In this document: positions 52,412 to 59,949 of the stretch, in pieces
Layout: each line of letters begins with the position of its first letter
How positions within the stretch are numbered: the first letter of the stretch is position 1
From: an uncultured Opitutaceae bacterium
GTDB lineage: Bacteria; Verrucomicrobiota; Verrucomicrobiia; Opitutales; Opitutaceae
Assembly (NCBI GenBank): GCA_937958045.1
Contig: CALFXL010000039.1
Coordinates: 1-64,000, forward strand
Direction: 5' to 3'
DNA: 64,000 nucleotides
The notes under the pieces: model-generated
Database searches by the model: none
The model's input: the letters and a program-made list of their open reading frames with translations, nothing else
What the model was told of the DNA's origin: nothing
Position numbers and translations under genes: made by a program

Positions 52412-53998
52412 TCAGCTTTTCACCGGAATACGTCCGTAGAGAAGTCCGAGCTCGCGCAGGTAATTCGCGGTGTTTCCACGCAGCGCGCGAAGTTGTTCCG
52501 GACGATAACGCCATTGCCAGTTACCGGCGGCGACACCGGGCGTGTTGAAGCGAGCGCGGGAATCGAGACTCATCAAATCCTGCAACGGAACGATCGCGAG
52601 ATTCGCCGTCGAGGCGTAGCAGGCGCGAATAAAATCCCAGCCGACTTCGGAGCCGTTGACGCGGAAATAACGCCGCACGTGATCGCGCGTTTTTTCGTCC
52701 GCACTTTGATACCAGCCGATCGAGGTATCGTTGTCGTGAGTTCCTGGATACACGACGCTGTTGGCGCGATGATTGTGCGGCAGGTACGCGTTGTCGGCGC
52801 CGCCGCCGAATGCGAACTGAAGGATCGACATGCCGGGCAGGCCGGTCGCGTCGCGCAATTCGATCACCGACGGAAGCAACTCTCCAAGGTCTTCTGCGAT
52901 GAGACGCGCGTCGGGCAGGGCGCGTTTGATGGCTTTGAAAAACTCGATGCCCGGACCATTTTGCCACGAGCCGGTCTTGGCCGTTTTCGCGATGCCGGGG
53001 ATCGCCCAGTAAGTGTCGAAGCCGCGGAAGTGATCGATGCGCAGCACATCGCACACGAGGAAATTGGCTTTGAGACGACGTTTCCACCACGCGTAGCCAT
53101 CGGCCGCATGCGCTTCCCACGCATAGAGCGGATTTCCCCAAAGTTGTCCGTCGGCGGAAAAATAATCCGGAGGCACGCCCGCGACGAAAATGGGCTGACC
53201 GGATTCTTGATCGAGTTGGAAAAGCGACGGATTCGCCCAGACATCGGCGCTGTCGCGCGCCACAAAAATCGGCGCATCGCCGATAATCTCGATGCCGAGC
53301 CGCGCGGCTTTGAGACGAACTTCGCGCCATTGGCCGAAAAAAAGATACTGGAAAAACGCATGCGCTTCGGCGCGCTCGCGCACGGACTCCGGCAAGTCGG
53401 CCTGTTGTGCTTTGGAGAAGTAACGAACGGATTCCGGCCATTCCCACCAAGGGTGCGGATGATGTTCATCTTTGAGGGCCTGAAAGAGCGCAAACGCATC
53501 GAGCCAGTCGCGATGTTCCTGACGAAATTCATCGAAACTGCCGTAGGGCAGCACGTGGCCGCGCCGTGTTTTGTAGGTTTCAAAGGCGCGAAAAAGCGCG
53601 GGCCATTTGGTCACGTACAACCAGCCGAAATCCACGTGATCGTGCGGCAATTGTTCCAAAGGCGCGACGTCGGCATCCGTCAGCAATTGCGCGCGAACCA
53701 ACGCGCGCAAATCGATCAAGTACGGATTGCCGGCGAACGCCGAAAAACACTGATAGGGCGAATCACCGTAGCCGGTCGGACCGAGCGGGCAGACTTGCCA
53801 GTAGCGGATGCCGGCTTCCGCGAGAAAATCGAGCCAGTCATCGACCGCATTGTTGAGCGCGCCGACACCTTGATTTCCGGGCAGTGCAGTCGGGTGCAGA
53901 AGCACCCCTGCGGCTCGCGAGGTCATCCAATCATAAAGCGGACGGCCATTGAACGAAGCCGAAGCAGAGGGGGACTGTGCCAGGTCTTGATTAGACAT
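52412..53998 (-). CDS. malQ: 4-alpha-glucanotransferase (GH77)
   Basis: MalQ disproportionates malto-oligosaccharides, and with glgP it drives glycogen/maltodextrin use. The 528-residue protein has the GH77 motifs VLRIDHFRGFDTYW (catalytic Asp), IAEDLGEL (acid/base Glu) and PGTHDNDTSIGW. MTSRAAGVLLHPTALPGNQGVGAL is the plant-type D-enzyme/MalQ N-terminus. I chose the ATG at 53998. The luciferase-like gene lies 20 bases upstream and may be co-transcribed. Confidence 0.96.
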   Translation of the reverse strand: MSNQDLAQSPSASASFNGRPLYDWMTSRAAGVLLHPTALPGNQGVGALNNAVDDWLDFLAEAGIRYWQVCPLGPTGYGDSPYQCFSAFAGNPYLIDLRALVRAQLLTDADVAPLEQLPHDHVDFGWLYVTKWPALFRAFETYKTRRGHVLPYGSFDEFRQEHRDWLDAFALFQALKDEHHPHPWWEWPESVRYFSKAQQADLPESVRERAEAHAFFQYLFFGQWREVRLKAARLGIEIIGDAPIFVARDSADVWANPSLFQLDQESGQPIFVAGVPPDYFSADGQLWGNPLYAWEAHAADGYAWWKRRLKANFLVCDVLRIDHFRGFDTYWAIPGIAKTAKTGSWQNGPGIEFFKAIKRALPDARLIAEDLGELLPSVIELRDATGLPGMSILQFAFGGGADNAYLPHNHRANSVVYPGTHDNDTSIGWYQSADEKTRDHVRRYFRVNGSEVGWDFIRACYASTANLAIVPLQDLMSLDSRARFNTPGVAAGNWQWRYRPEQLRALRGNTANYLRELGLLYGRIPVKS

Positions 53999-54018
53999 AA
54001 TATTTGTTGTGCGAAATA

Positions 54019-55044
54019 TCAACCGGCGTTTGCAGCTCGGACGATGGGCGCAACCTTGGTACCCAGAAGTTCGATCGCGCGCATAAGCTCGGCATGGCTC
54101 AGGCGCCGGTTGTCCAAGAGAATCGTCACGCGGGAGATCCCACCGAGCGCGCGGTTTTCGCGGATGATTTTGTCGGCGACTTGTTCGGGGTCGCCCACCA
54201 ACAGCGCGCCGAGATGGCCGCATTGCGCGTCGAACTGTGCACGCGTCGGCTCGGGCCAGCCGCGTTCGCGTCCGAGTTGTCCGAACGTCTCGTGATAGCC
54301 CGGCCAGAACGTGTCGCGCGCTTGTTCAGGCGAATCCGCAATAAAGCCGATGTTGTGAACGCCGACAAAAATCTCCGATTCCGCACGTCCCGTCGCTTTC
54401 CACGTGTCGCGGTACAGATCGATCAACGGACGAAATTGCGCCGGTTGGCCGCCGATGATCGCCACAATCAGCGGCAAACCGTTTTTCGCGGCGCGGATCA
54501 CGGATTGCGGCGTGCCGCCAACGCCGACGTAAATCGGCAGCGGATTCTGCAACGGCCGCGGATAAACGCCCTGCCCGGTTAACGGCGCGCGGTGTTTTCC
54601 AGACCAGGTCACACGTGTTTCGGCACGGATTTTGAGAAGCAGATCGAGTTTCTCCGAAGCCAGTTCGTCATAGTCCTCCAGATCGAATCCAAAAAGTGGA
54701 TACGATTCGATGAATGATCCGCGTCCGACAATGATCTCGGCGCGCCCCTGGGAAATCAGATCGAGCGTGGCGAACTGTTGAAACACGCGCACGGGATCGT
54801 CTGAGCTCAGCACCGTGACGGCGCTGGTGAGCTTGATGCGTTTCGTGAGACTCGCCGCGGCCGCCAAAAGCACGGCTGGCGTTGAAGCCACGTATTCGGG
54901 CCGGTGATGTTCGCCGATGCCGAAAACATCGAGCCCCACTTGATCAGCGAGGACGATTTGCTCGAGCAGCTCTTTTACGCGAACCGCATCGCCGGTTGGT
55001 CCGGTCTTTGACGTCGCTACGAAGCTGTCGATTCCGATTTGCAT
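54019..55044 (-). CDS. LLM-class flavin-dependent oxidoreductase
   Basis: The 341-residue protein is a bacterial luciferase-like monooxygenase: GLDVFGIGEHHRPEYVASTPAVLLAAAASLTKRIKLTSAVTVLSSDDPVRVFQQFATLDLIS and GRAEIIVGRGSF are the family patterns. It should use reduced FMN or F420; the substrate is unknown. It precedes malQ on the minus strand by 20 bases. Function with malQ is not evident. Confidence 0.88.
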   Translation of the reverse strand: MQIGIDSFVATSKTGPTGDAVRVKELLEQIVLADQVGLDVFGIGEHHRPEYVASTPAVLLAAAASLTKRIKLTSAVTVLSSDDPVRVFQQFATLDLISQGRAEIIVGRGSFIESYPLFGFDLEDYDELASEKLDLLLKIRAETRVTWSGKHRAPLTGQGVYPRPLQNPLPIYVGVGGTPQSVIRAAKNGLPLIVAIIGGQPAQFRPLIDLYRDTWKATGRAESEIFVGVHNIGFIADSPEQARDTFWPGYHETFGQLGRERGWPEPTRAQFDAQCGHLGALLVGDPEQVADKIIRENRALGGISRVTILLDNRRLSHAELMRAIELLGTKVAPIVRAANAG

Positions 55045-55130
55045 GCCGTTAGTTCATCCAGGCGTGGCGCGGGATACAGCCGAAAACGTGCCCTGGTTAT
55101 TTGCAGCAAACCGCCGTATCCAGTGGTTGC

Positions 55131-55658
55131 CTATTCCGAAACCGTACATTCGGCCGTGGTAGCATCGGGTGTGTTTCCGCGCGGAGTTGTTTGCGTGATC
55201 GTATCCAAAATTCCAGCACACCCGTCTTCGAGCAAGTCCAGCACGCGTTCGAAACCTTCCGGACCACCGTAATACGGATCCGGCACTAAGCTCGCACGAT
55301 GTTTCCGGCAAAATTCGACGAAGGGACGCACGCGTTGCCGATCTGCATCGGTGGTTGCTTGGTTGAGAACGTCGCGCCGGTTGTCTTCGTCCATCGTGAG
55401 GATCAGATCGAAACGCTTAAAATCGCTGGGGGCGAATTTCCGGGCGCGACTCGTGAGTGTATAACCGCGTTTGGCGGCGGCTGAGCGCATGCGCGAATCC
55501 GGCAGCTCGCCGGCATGAAGTCCGATCGTACCCGCCGATGCGATTTCGACGCGATCGGCGAAACCGCCGCGTTTCACGAGCGCGCGCAAAACGCCCTCTG
55601 CGGCAGGCGACCGGCAGATGTTTCCCATGCAAACAAACAAGACACGCGTTTTGTTCAT
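55131..55658 (-). CDS. Low-molecular-weight protein tyrosine phosphatase
   Basis: The 175-residue protein has the Cys-x5-Arg loop at residues 10-16 (CMGNICR) and the general-acid Asp127 in VPDPYYGG. Family members reverse tyrosine kinase action, often in polysaccharide export, or act on arginine phosphate. The kinase-like gene at 38880-39848 is far away. It is divergent from the ThuA-like gene, with 95 bases between the starts. Confidence 0.93.
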   Translation of the reverse strand: MNKTRVLFVCMGNICRSPAAEGVLRALVKRGGFADRVEIASAGTIGLHAGELPDSRMRSAAAKRGYTLTSRARKFAPSDFKRFDLILTMDEDNRRDVLNQATTDADRQRVRPFVEFCRKHRASLVPDPYYGGPEGFERVLDLLEDGCAGILDTITQTTPRGNTPDATTAECTVSE

Positions 55659-55753
55659 CCGGGAAAGCCCTGTGGCGTCTGTCGGCTCTCGCAAAACAAA
55701 TCGATTCCCGGAAAGCGGTTGCGTGAAAATCGATGGTTTTGAATCGTCATCGC

Positions 55754-56668
55754 ATGAAACCCCGCCCCGTTCGGATCGCATCGTTTTTTATGCTCGGACT
55801 GCTCGGCGCTGGCGCCCTGCCCGCGGCTCCGTTGCGCGTTCTTTATTTCACCAAGTCGTCAGCGTTTGAGCACAGCGTCATCAAACGTGTTGACGACCAG
55901 CCGAGTCACTCTGAGCGCGTGTTGACCGAACTCGGCGCGAAGCACGGCATCGCGTTTACGTTCAGCAAGGATGGCAGTTTGTTTACGCCCGAGTATCTCG
56001 CGTCGTTCGATGTCCTCATGTTCTACACGAGCGGTAATCTCTTGAGTGCCGGCACGGATGGACATCCGGCAATGACGCCAGCCGGCAAACAAGCGCTGCT
56101 CGATGCTGTGGCGGCAGGCAAAGGCTTCGTCGGTTTGCACAGTTGTAGTGATACTTTCCATACAGGCGAAGGTCCGGGCGGCCCGCCCGATCGGCATCAT
56201 CGTTTTCGCAACTATGGTGATGCGGCAGATCCGTTCATCAAGATGCTTGGCGGTGAATTTATCCGTCACGGTCCGCAACAAACGGCGCACGCGCGCGTGA
56301 CGTCGCCGAATTTTCCTGGTTTCGAGTCACTCGGCACCGAACTGCAATGGCATGAGGAGTGGTATTCCTTGAAAGAACTCGCGCCCGACATGCACGCGCT
56401 GCTGGTTCTCGAAACGAGCGGCATGACGGGATCCGATTATCAACGTCCGCCCTTCCCGATCGCTTGGGCGCGTCGTCATGGCGAAGGCCGTGTGGTCTAT
56501 AACGCGCTCGGGCATCGCGAAGACGTATGGGAAAATCCGCAGTTTCAATCGATGCTGCTCGGTACGCTTTTCTGGGCCGGCCGCCGTGTAGAGGCCGATA
56601 TCCCGCCGAACCTCGCCATCGTCTCACCGAACTACGCGGAGCTGCCGCCTCCACCCGAAACGAAATAG
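55754..56668 (+). CDS. Secreted ThuA-like protein
   Basis: The 304-residue protein has a signal peptide (residues 1-25) and the ThuA domain, a class I glutamine-amidotransferase-like fold without the catalytic triad: RVLYFTKSSAFEHSVI, LLDAVAAGKGFVGLHSCSDTFHT, FIRHGPQQTAHARV, and PIAWARRHGEGRVVYNALGHREDVW. ThuA-like proteins are linked to sugar (trehalose or glycoside) use. The last 37 bases overlap the opposite-strand gene that follows. Confidence 0.9.
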   Translation: MKPRPVRIASFFMLGLLGAGALPAAPLRVLYFTKSSAFEHSVIKRVDDQPSHSERVLTELGAKHGIAFTFSKDGSLFTPEYLASFDVLMFYTSGNLLSAGTDGHPAMTPAGKQALLDAVAAGKGFVGLHSCSDTFHTGEGPGGPPDRHHRFRNYGDAADPFIKMLGGEFIRHGPQQTAHARVTSPNFPGFESLGTELQWHEEWYSLKELAPDMHALLVLETSGMTGSDYQRPPFPIAWARRHGEGRVVYNALGHREDVWENPQFQSMLLGTLFWAGRRVEADIPPNLAIVSPNYAELPPPPETK

Positions 56669-56838
56669 GCGGCGGTCGCCCGCTCGAGAGGCTCGTCGCA
56701 AAGTTCGCCGAGACGCTGCGACACGCTCGTCGCGAGGTCGGCGGCGTCGAGGCGCCCTTGCCGTTCGAGCGCAAACGCCATGTCGGCGAGTTCGGTTCTT
56801 AGCTCGGCGAGTTTTTGAAGACGTGTTTGCTCGGTCAT
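56632..56838 (-). CDS. Small helical protein of unknown function
   Basis: The 68-residue product begins MTEQTRLQKLAELRTELADMAFALERQG and is mostly charged helix, with coiled-coil character. Start at 56838 is the ATG that begins the regular region; the longer open frame upstream is Arg-rich and unlikely. The 3' end overlaps ThuA by 37 bases. It may be a real small gene, but support is only the composition. Confidence 0.5.
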   Translation of the reverse strand: MTEQTRLQKLAELRTELADMAFALERQGRLDAADLATSVSQRLGELCDEPLERATAAYFVSGGGGSSA

Positions 56839-56983
56839 ACGCAGAAAAAGAGACGGCCCGCTGGAGCGAGCGTTTGTCTTATCAACGTATAAAACCGCTG
56901 CAGACAGACATCCCCGGGAAAAATTTCGCGATCTGCCCGATATTAGCCTGCGGCGCTTTGATCCAAGATAATCCAAACGCGCA

Positions 56984-57013
56984 CAAAAAAGCCGCGTCAG
57001 AACGACGCGGCTT
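56984..57013 (-). terminator. Rho-independent terminator of the aminotransferase gene
   Basis: AAGCCGCGTC (56989-56998) and GACGCGGCTT (57004-57013) form a 10-bp stem with a 5-base loop. On the minus strand it runs into a T tract (A run at 56985-56990 on the plus strand). It lies 25 bases after the aminotransferase stop. Confidence 0.88.
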
Positions 57014-57038
57014 GGAGAATGAAGTGCTTGTACGCGCT

Positions 57039-58232
57039 TTATTTTTTGAGCGATGCGCAGAACGCGGCGAGACGCGCCACGCCCTTCGCAAGAATCTCGT
57101 CGCTCGTCGCATAGCTGAGGCGGAGATAGCCTTCCGCACCGAACGCGCTGCCAAACACTGCCGCGACTTTTTGCTCCTCGAGAAGACGCGCGCAAAAATC
57201 CTGATCTTTCAGGCCGAAGCTCGAGATATTCGGGAAAAGATAAAACGCACCTTGCGACAACAAGCAGGTGACGCCCGGAATCTTGTTGAGCTCCGTGTGA
57301 AGAAACTTTCGGCGACGATCGAAGGCCGTCATCATTTCTTTCAACGCGGCGGCGGTTTTTTCTTTTTCTTTCAAGGCCGCGAGCGCGCCGTACTGAGCAA
57401 AGGTCGTGGCGTTGCTCGATTGCTGGCTCTGGATCTCAGCACAGGCCTTGGCGATAGGCGCCGGCGCGACAATCGTGCCGAGACGCCATCCGGTCATCGC
57501 GTAGGTTTTGGAGAAACCGGCGACGACGATGGTGCGCGCTTCGGCTTCCTTGGAGAGCGACGCGACGCAGGTCGGTTTTGCGCCGTCGTACACCAAGTGT
57601 TCATACATCTCGTCGGAGAGGATGTAGAGATTGTGTTTCACCGCCACGGCAACGATCGCTTCGAGTTGAGCGCGCGAATAAACGGCGCCCGAAGGATTCG
57701 ACGGCGAGTTGAGAATGAGAAGCTTGGTCTTCGGCGTGATCGCCGCTTCGAGCATCTCGGGTGTGAGGAGGAAACCGGTTTTGTCGTCGGCCAACACGAA
57801 CTTTGGCGTGGCTCCGGCGAGCTTCACCATCTCCGGATAGCTCACCCAATACGGGGCGGGAATAATCACTTCATCGCCCGGCGAGCACGTGGCCAGAACG
57901 GCGAGATAGCAGGAGAATTTTCCACCAGGAGAAACAATCACCTGGCCGGGCGCGACCTTGAGACCGTATTCGGCACCGTAGCGCTCGGCGATGGCTTGGC
58001 GAAGCGGCTCGATGCCGGGTGTGGGCGCGTACTTGGTTTTGCCTGCTTTGAGCGCGGCGGCGCAGGCTTCTTTGATGTGTTCGGGAGTGTCGAAGTCCGG
58101 TTCGCCGGCGGCGAAATTCAAAACATCCTCACCCGCGGCGAGGAGCGCTTTGGCCTTCGCGTCGACCGCGAGGGTCGGCGATGGCGAGATGTTGAGTGCC
58201 CAAGTCGAGAGAGGCCGAGGTGAGGTGCTCAT
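57039..58232 (-). CDS. Aspartate aminotransferase (class I, Iβ type)
   Basis: The 397-residue PLP enzyme has the Schiff-base lysine Lys242 in VAGFSKTYAMTGWRLG, the block NSPSNPSGAVYS (175-186) and SDEMYEHLVYDG. The N-terminus LALNISPSPTLAVDAKAKAL is of the subgroup Iβ aspartate aminotransferases. Specificity (aspartate, prephenate or other) cannot be fixed from sequence alone. I chose the ATG at 58232; an in-frame ATG at 58274 is a second choice. Confidence 0.93.
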   Translation of the reverse strand: MSTSPRPLSTWALNISPSPTLAVDAKAKALLAAGEDVLNFAAGEPDFDTPEHIKEACAAALKAGKTKYAPTPGIEPLRQAIAERYGAEYGLKVAPGQVIVSPGGKFSCYLAVLATCSPGDEVIIPAPYWVSYPEMVKLAGATPKFVLADDKTGFLLTPEMLEAAITPKTKLLILNSPSNPSGAVYSRAQLEAIVAVAVKHNLYILSDEMYEHLVYDGAKPTCVASLSKEAEARTIVVAGFSKTYAMTGWRLGTIVAPAPIAKACAEIQSQQSSNATTFAQYGALAALKEKEKTAAALKEMMTAFDRRRKFLHTELNKIPGVTCLLSQGAFYLFPNISSFGLKDQDFCARLLEEQKVAAVFGSAFGAEGYLRLSYATSDEILAKGVARLAAFCASLKK

Positions 58233-58265
58233 GCAAAGGGTGCCGACTAAAAGTCTGCTCCCTAA

Positions 58266-58298
58266 AAAGGGCAAGCGCGCCGTTCAGGGCGCGCTTGC
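58266..58298 (-). terminator. Terminator after the ribbon-helix-helix gene
   Basis: An 11-bp stem (58271-58281 with 58288-58298) with a 6-base loop runs into a T tract on the minus strand (A run at 58264-58268). It is 27 bases after the stop of the gene upstream and before the aminotransferase start. Confidence 0.83.
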
Positions 58299-58324
58299 TG
58301 AGAGTCAGAGAGTTTGGGCAAGGC

Positions 58325-58642
58325 TTATTTTTTCTTGCCCGCTTTTTTCGCTTCGAGGCTTTCGATCGCGACGCGGAGCAGTTCGCCGACGCTCACCTTT
58401 TTGCGCTTGGCGACTTTGGTGAGCTTGTTCTTCGCGTCGGCCGGGAGACGGACGGAGATCTGACGATGTTCTTCAGCCGAGGCTTCGTACGCATCAAAAT
58501 CGAATTCGGCGATCGCGAGACGGACAACTTCGCTCGCGGAGGACACGCCGAGTTTCTTTTGCTGAGCGCCGAGTTTGCCAATCAAGGAAACTGGAAGATC
58601 AAACGTGAGGGGTGCAGGGGCATTGGGTTTTTTCTTGGCCAT
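58325..58642 (-). CDS. Tandem ribbon-helix-helix-like DNA-binding protein
   Basis: The 105-residue, Lys-rich protein has two similar segments of about 36 residues: 12-48 (LTFDLP...SEVVRLAIAEF) and 62-97 (ISVRLP...GELLRVAIESL). Each has a short strand, then two helices as in Arc/MetJ/CopG proteins. Two RHH motifs in one chain could fold as a single-chain dimer. It is likely a transcription or nucleoid regulator. The target is unknown. The start lies 176 bases from the divergent ABC ATPase gene. Confidence 0.75.
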   Translation of the reverse strand: MAKKKPNAPAPLTFDLPVSLIGKLGAQQKKLGVSSASEVVRLAIAEFDFDAYEASAEEHRQISVRLPADAKNKLTKVAKRKKVSVGELLRVAIESLEAKKAGKKK

Positions 58643-58818
58643 GGCTGGTGAAATGTTCTCTCGACCGTAGATAATTTGTCCTTGTTAAGACACTACAGCA
58701 ATGGCTTCCGCGCAGCGTGGGGCAACTCGAATTTTAGACGATATCCAAGATTGACTAGCGTACCTGCGAACCGAACGTTCGCGCGTCCACCCCACCACCC
58801 CGTTGAAGTTCGTCGCGT

Positions 58819-59943
58819 ATGGCCAAAGTCACGATAGAAAATCTCGTCAAAACCTATCCTGAAAAAAACGGCCCCGGCGTCACCGCGGTGAATCGTATCA
58901 ATCTCACCATCGAGGATCGCGAATTCATGGTCCTCGTCGGTCCTTCCGGCTGCGGAAAATCCACCACGCTGCGCATGATCGCGGGCTTGGAAGAAATCAC
59001 TTCCGGCACGATCACCATCGACGGACGCGAAGTGAACAATGTGCTGCCGCGCGATCGCGACATCGCGATGGTTTTCCAAAACTACGCGCTCTATCCGCAC
59101 ATGAGCGTGTACGACAACATGGCCTTCGGTTTAAAACTTCGGAAAATGCCGAAGGCTGAAATCGACGCGCGCGTCCGCGAAGCATCGGCCATGCTCGGGC
59201 TCGATCCGTACCTTGATCGTCGTCCCAAAGCCCTCTCGGGCGGTCAACGTCAACGTGTCGCCGTCGGTCGTGCCATCGTGCGCAAACCCAAGGTTTTTCT
59301 CTTCGACGAACCGCTTTCCAACCTCGATGCAAAGATGCGCGTCTCCACGCGCACGGAGATCTCGAAGCTGCACGATCGTCTCGGTGCGACGATGATCTAC
59401 GTGACGCATGATCAGACCGAAGCGATGACCATGGGCGATCGCATCTGCGTGATGAAAGACGGCAACATCATGCAGGTCGCCGAGCCGCTCGAACTCTACA
59501 ATCGCCCGCAAAATCTCTTTGTCGCGGGCTTCATCGGCAGCCCGCCGATGAACTTTTTCAAAGGCCGTCTGCGGCCCGATGGCGACCGACTGCTCTTCAT
59601 CGAAGACAATCCCGTTTCACCGGTTTCCATCCGCCTGGATGCAGCGCTTTCCACGCGCGGCGCACGTCACCTCGACAAGCCCGTGGTGTTTGGTGTGCGG
59701 CCGGAAGATGTTCATGACGCAGCCGTCGAAAGCAGTATCCAGCCGGGCACTACGGCGGAGGTCGCGGTCGAGGTTTCAGAGCCGATGGGATCGGAGACGT
59801 ACCTTTATCTCACGACCGGCGCGACGGCTTTTATCGCCCGGGTGCGTCCCACGGAACACTACGACGCCGGGCGTCGCATCACCGTCGCTTTCGATGTGAC
59901 AAAGGCGCATCTGTTCGACGCAGAAACTGAGCAAGTGCTCTGA
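58819..59943 (+). CDS. Sugar ABC transporter ATP-binding protein (MsmK/UgpC type)
   Basis: The 374-residue ATPase has Walker A GPSGCGKST at residues 41-49, the Q-loop FQNYALYPHM, signature LSGGQRQRVAVGRA, Walker B VFLFDEPLSNLDA and the H-loop VTHDQTEAM. A C-terminal TOBE/OB regulatory domain (about 240-374) marks the MalK/UgpC/MsmK class. No permease or binding-protein genes are adjacent, so it may energise several sugar importers encoded elsewhere. The stop is 6 bases from the convergent polymerase stop. Confidence 0.93.
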   Translation: MAKVTIENLVKTYPEKNGPGVTAVNRINLTIEDREFMVLVGPSGCGKSTTLRMIAGLEEITSGTITIDGREVNNVLPRDRDIAMVFQNYALYPHMSVYDNMAFGLKLRKMPKAEIDARVREASAMLGLDPYLDRRPKALSGGQRQRVAVGRAIVRKPKVFLFDEPLSNLDAKMRVSTRTEISKLHDRLGATMIYVTHDQTEAMTMGDRICVMKDGNIMQVAEPLELYNRPQNLFVAGFIGSPPMNFFKGRLRPDGDRLLFIEDNPVSPVSIRLDAALSTRGARHLDKPVVFGVRPEDVHDAAVESSIQPGTTAEVAVEVSEPMGSETYLYLTTGATAFIARVRPTEHYDAGRRITVAFDVTKAHLFDAETEQVL

Positions 59944-59949
59944 GCGCGT

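Noticed and set aside
52493..54295. 600-codon open frame antisense to malQ
   Set aside because: malQ has all GH77 motifs; the antisense frame has none.
56823..58223. 466-codon open frame antisense to the aminotransferase
   Set aside because: No recognisable domain; it also spans the terminator of the minus-strand gene.
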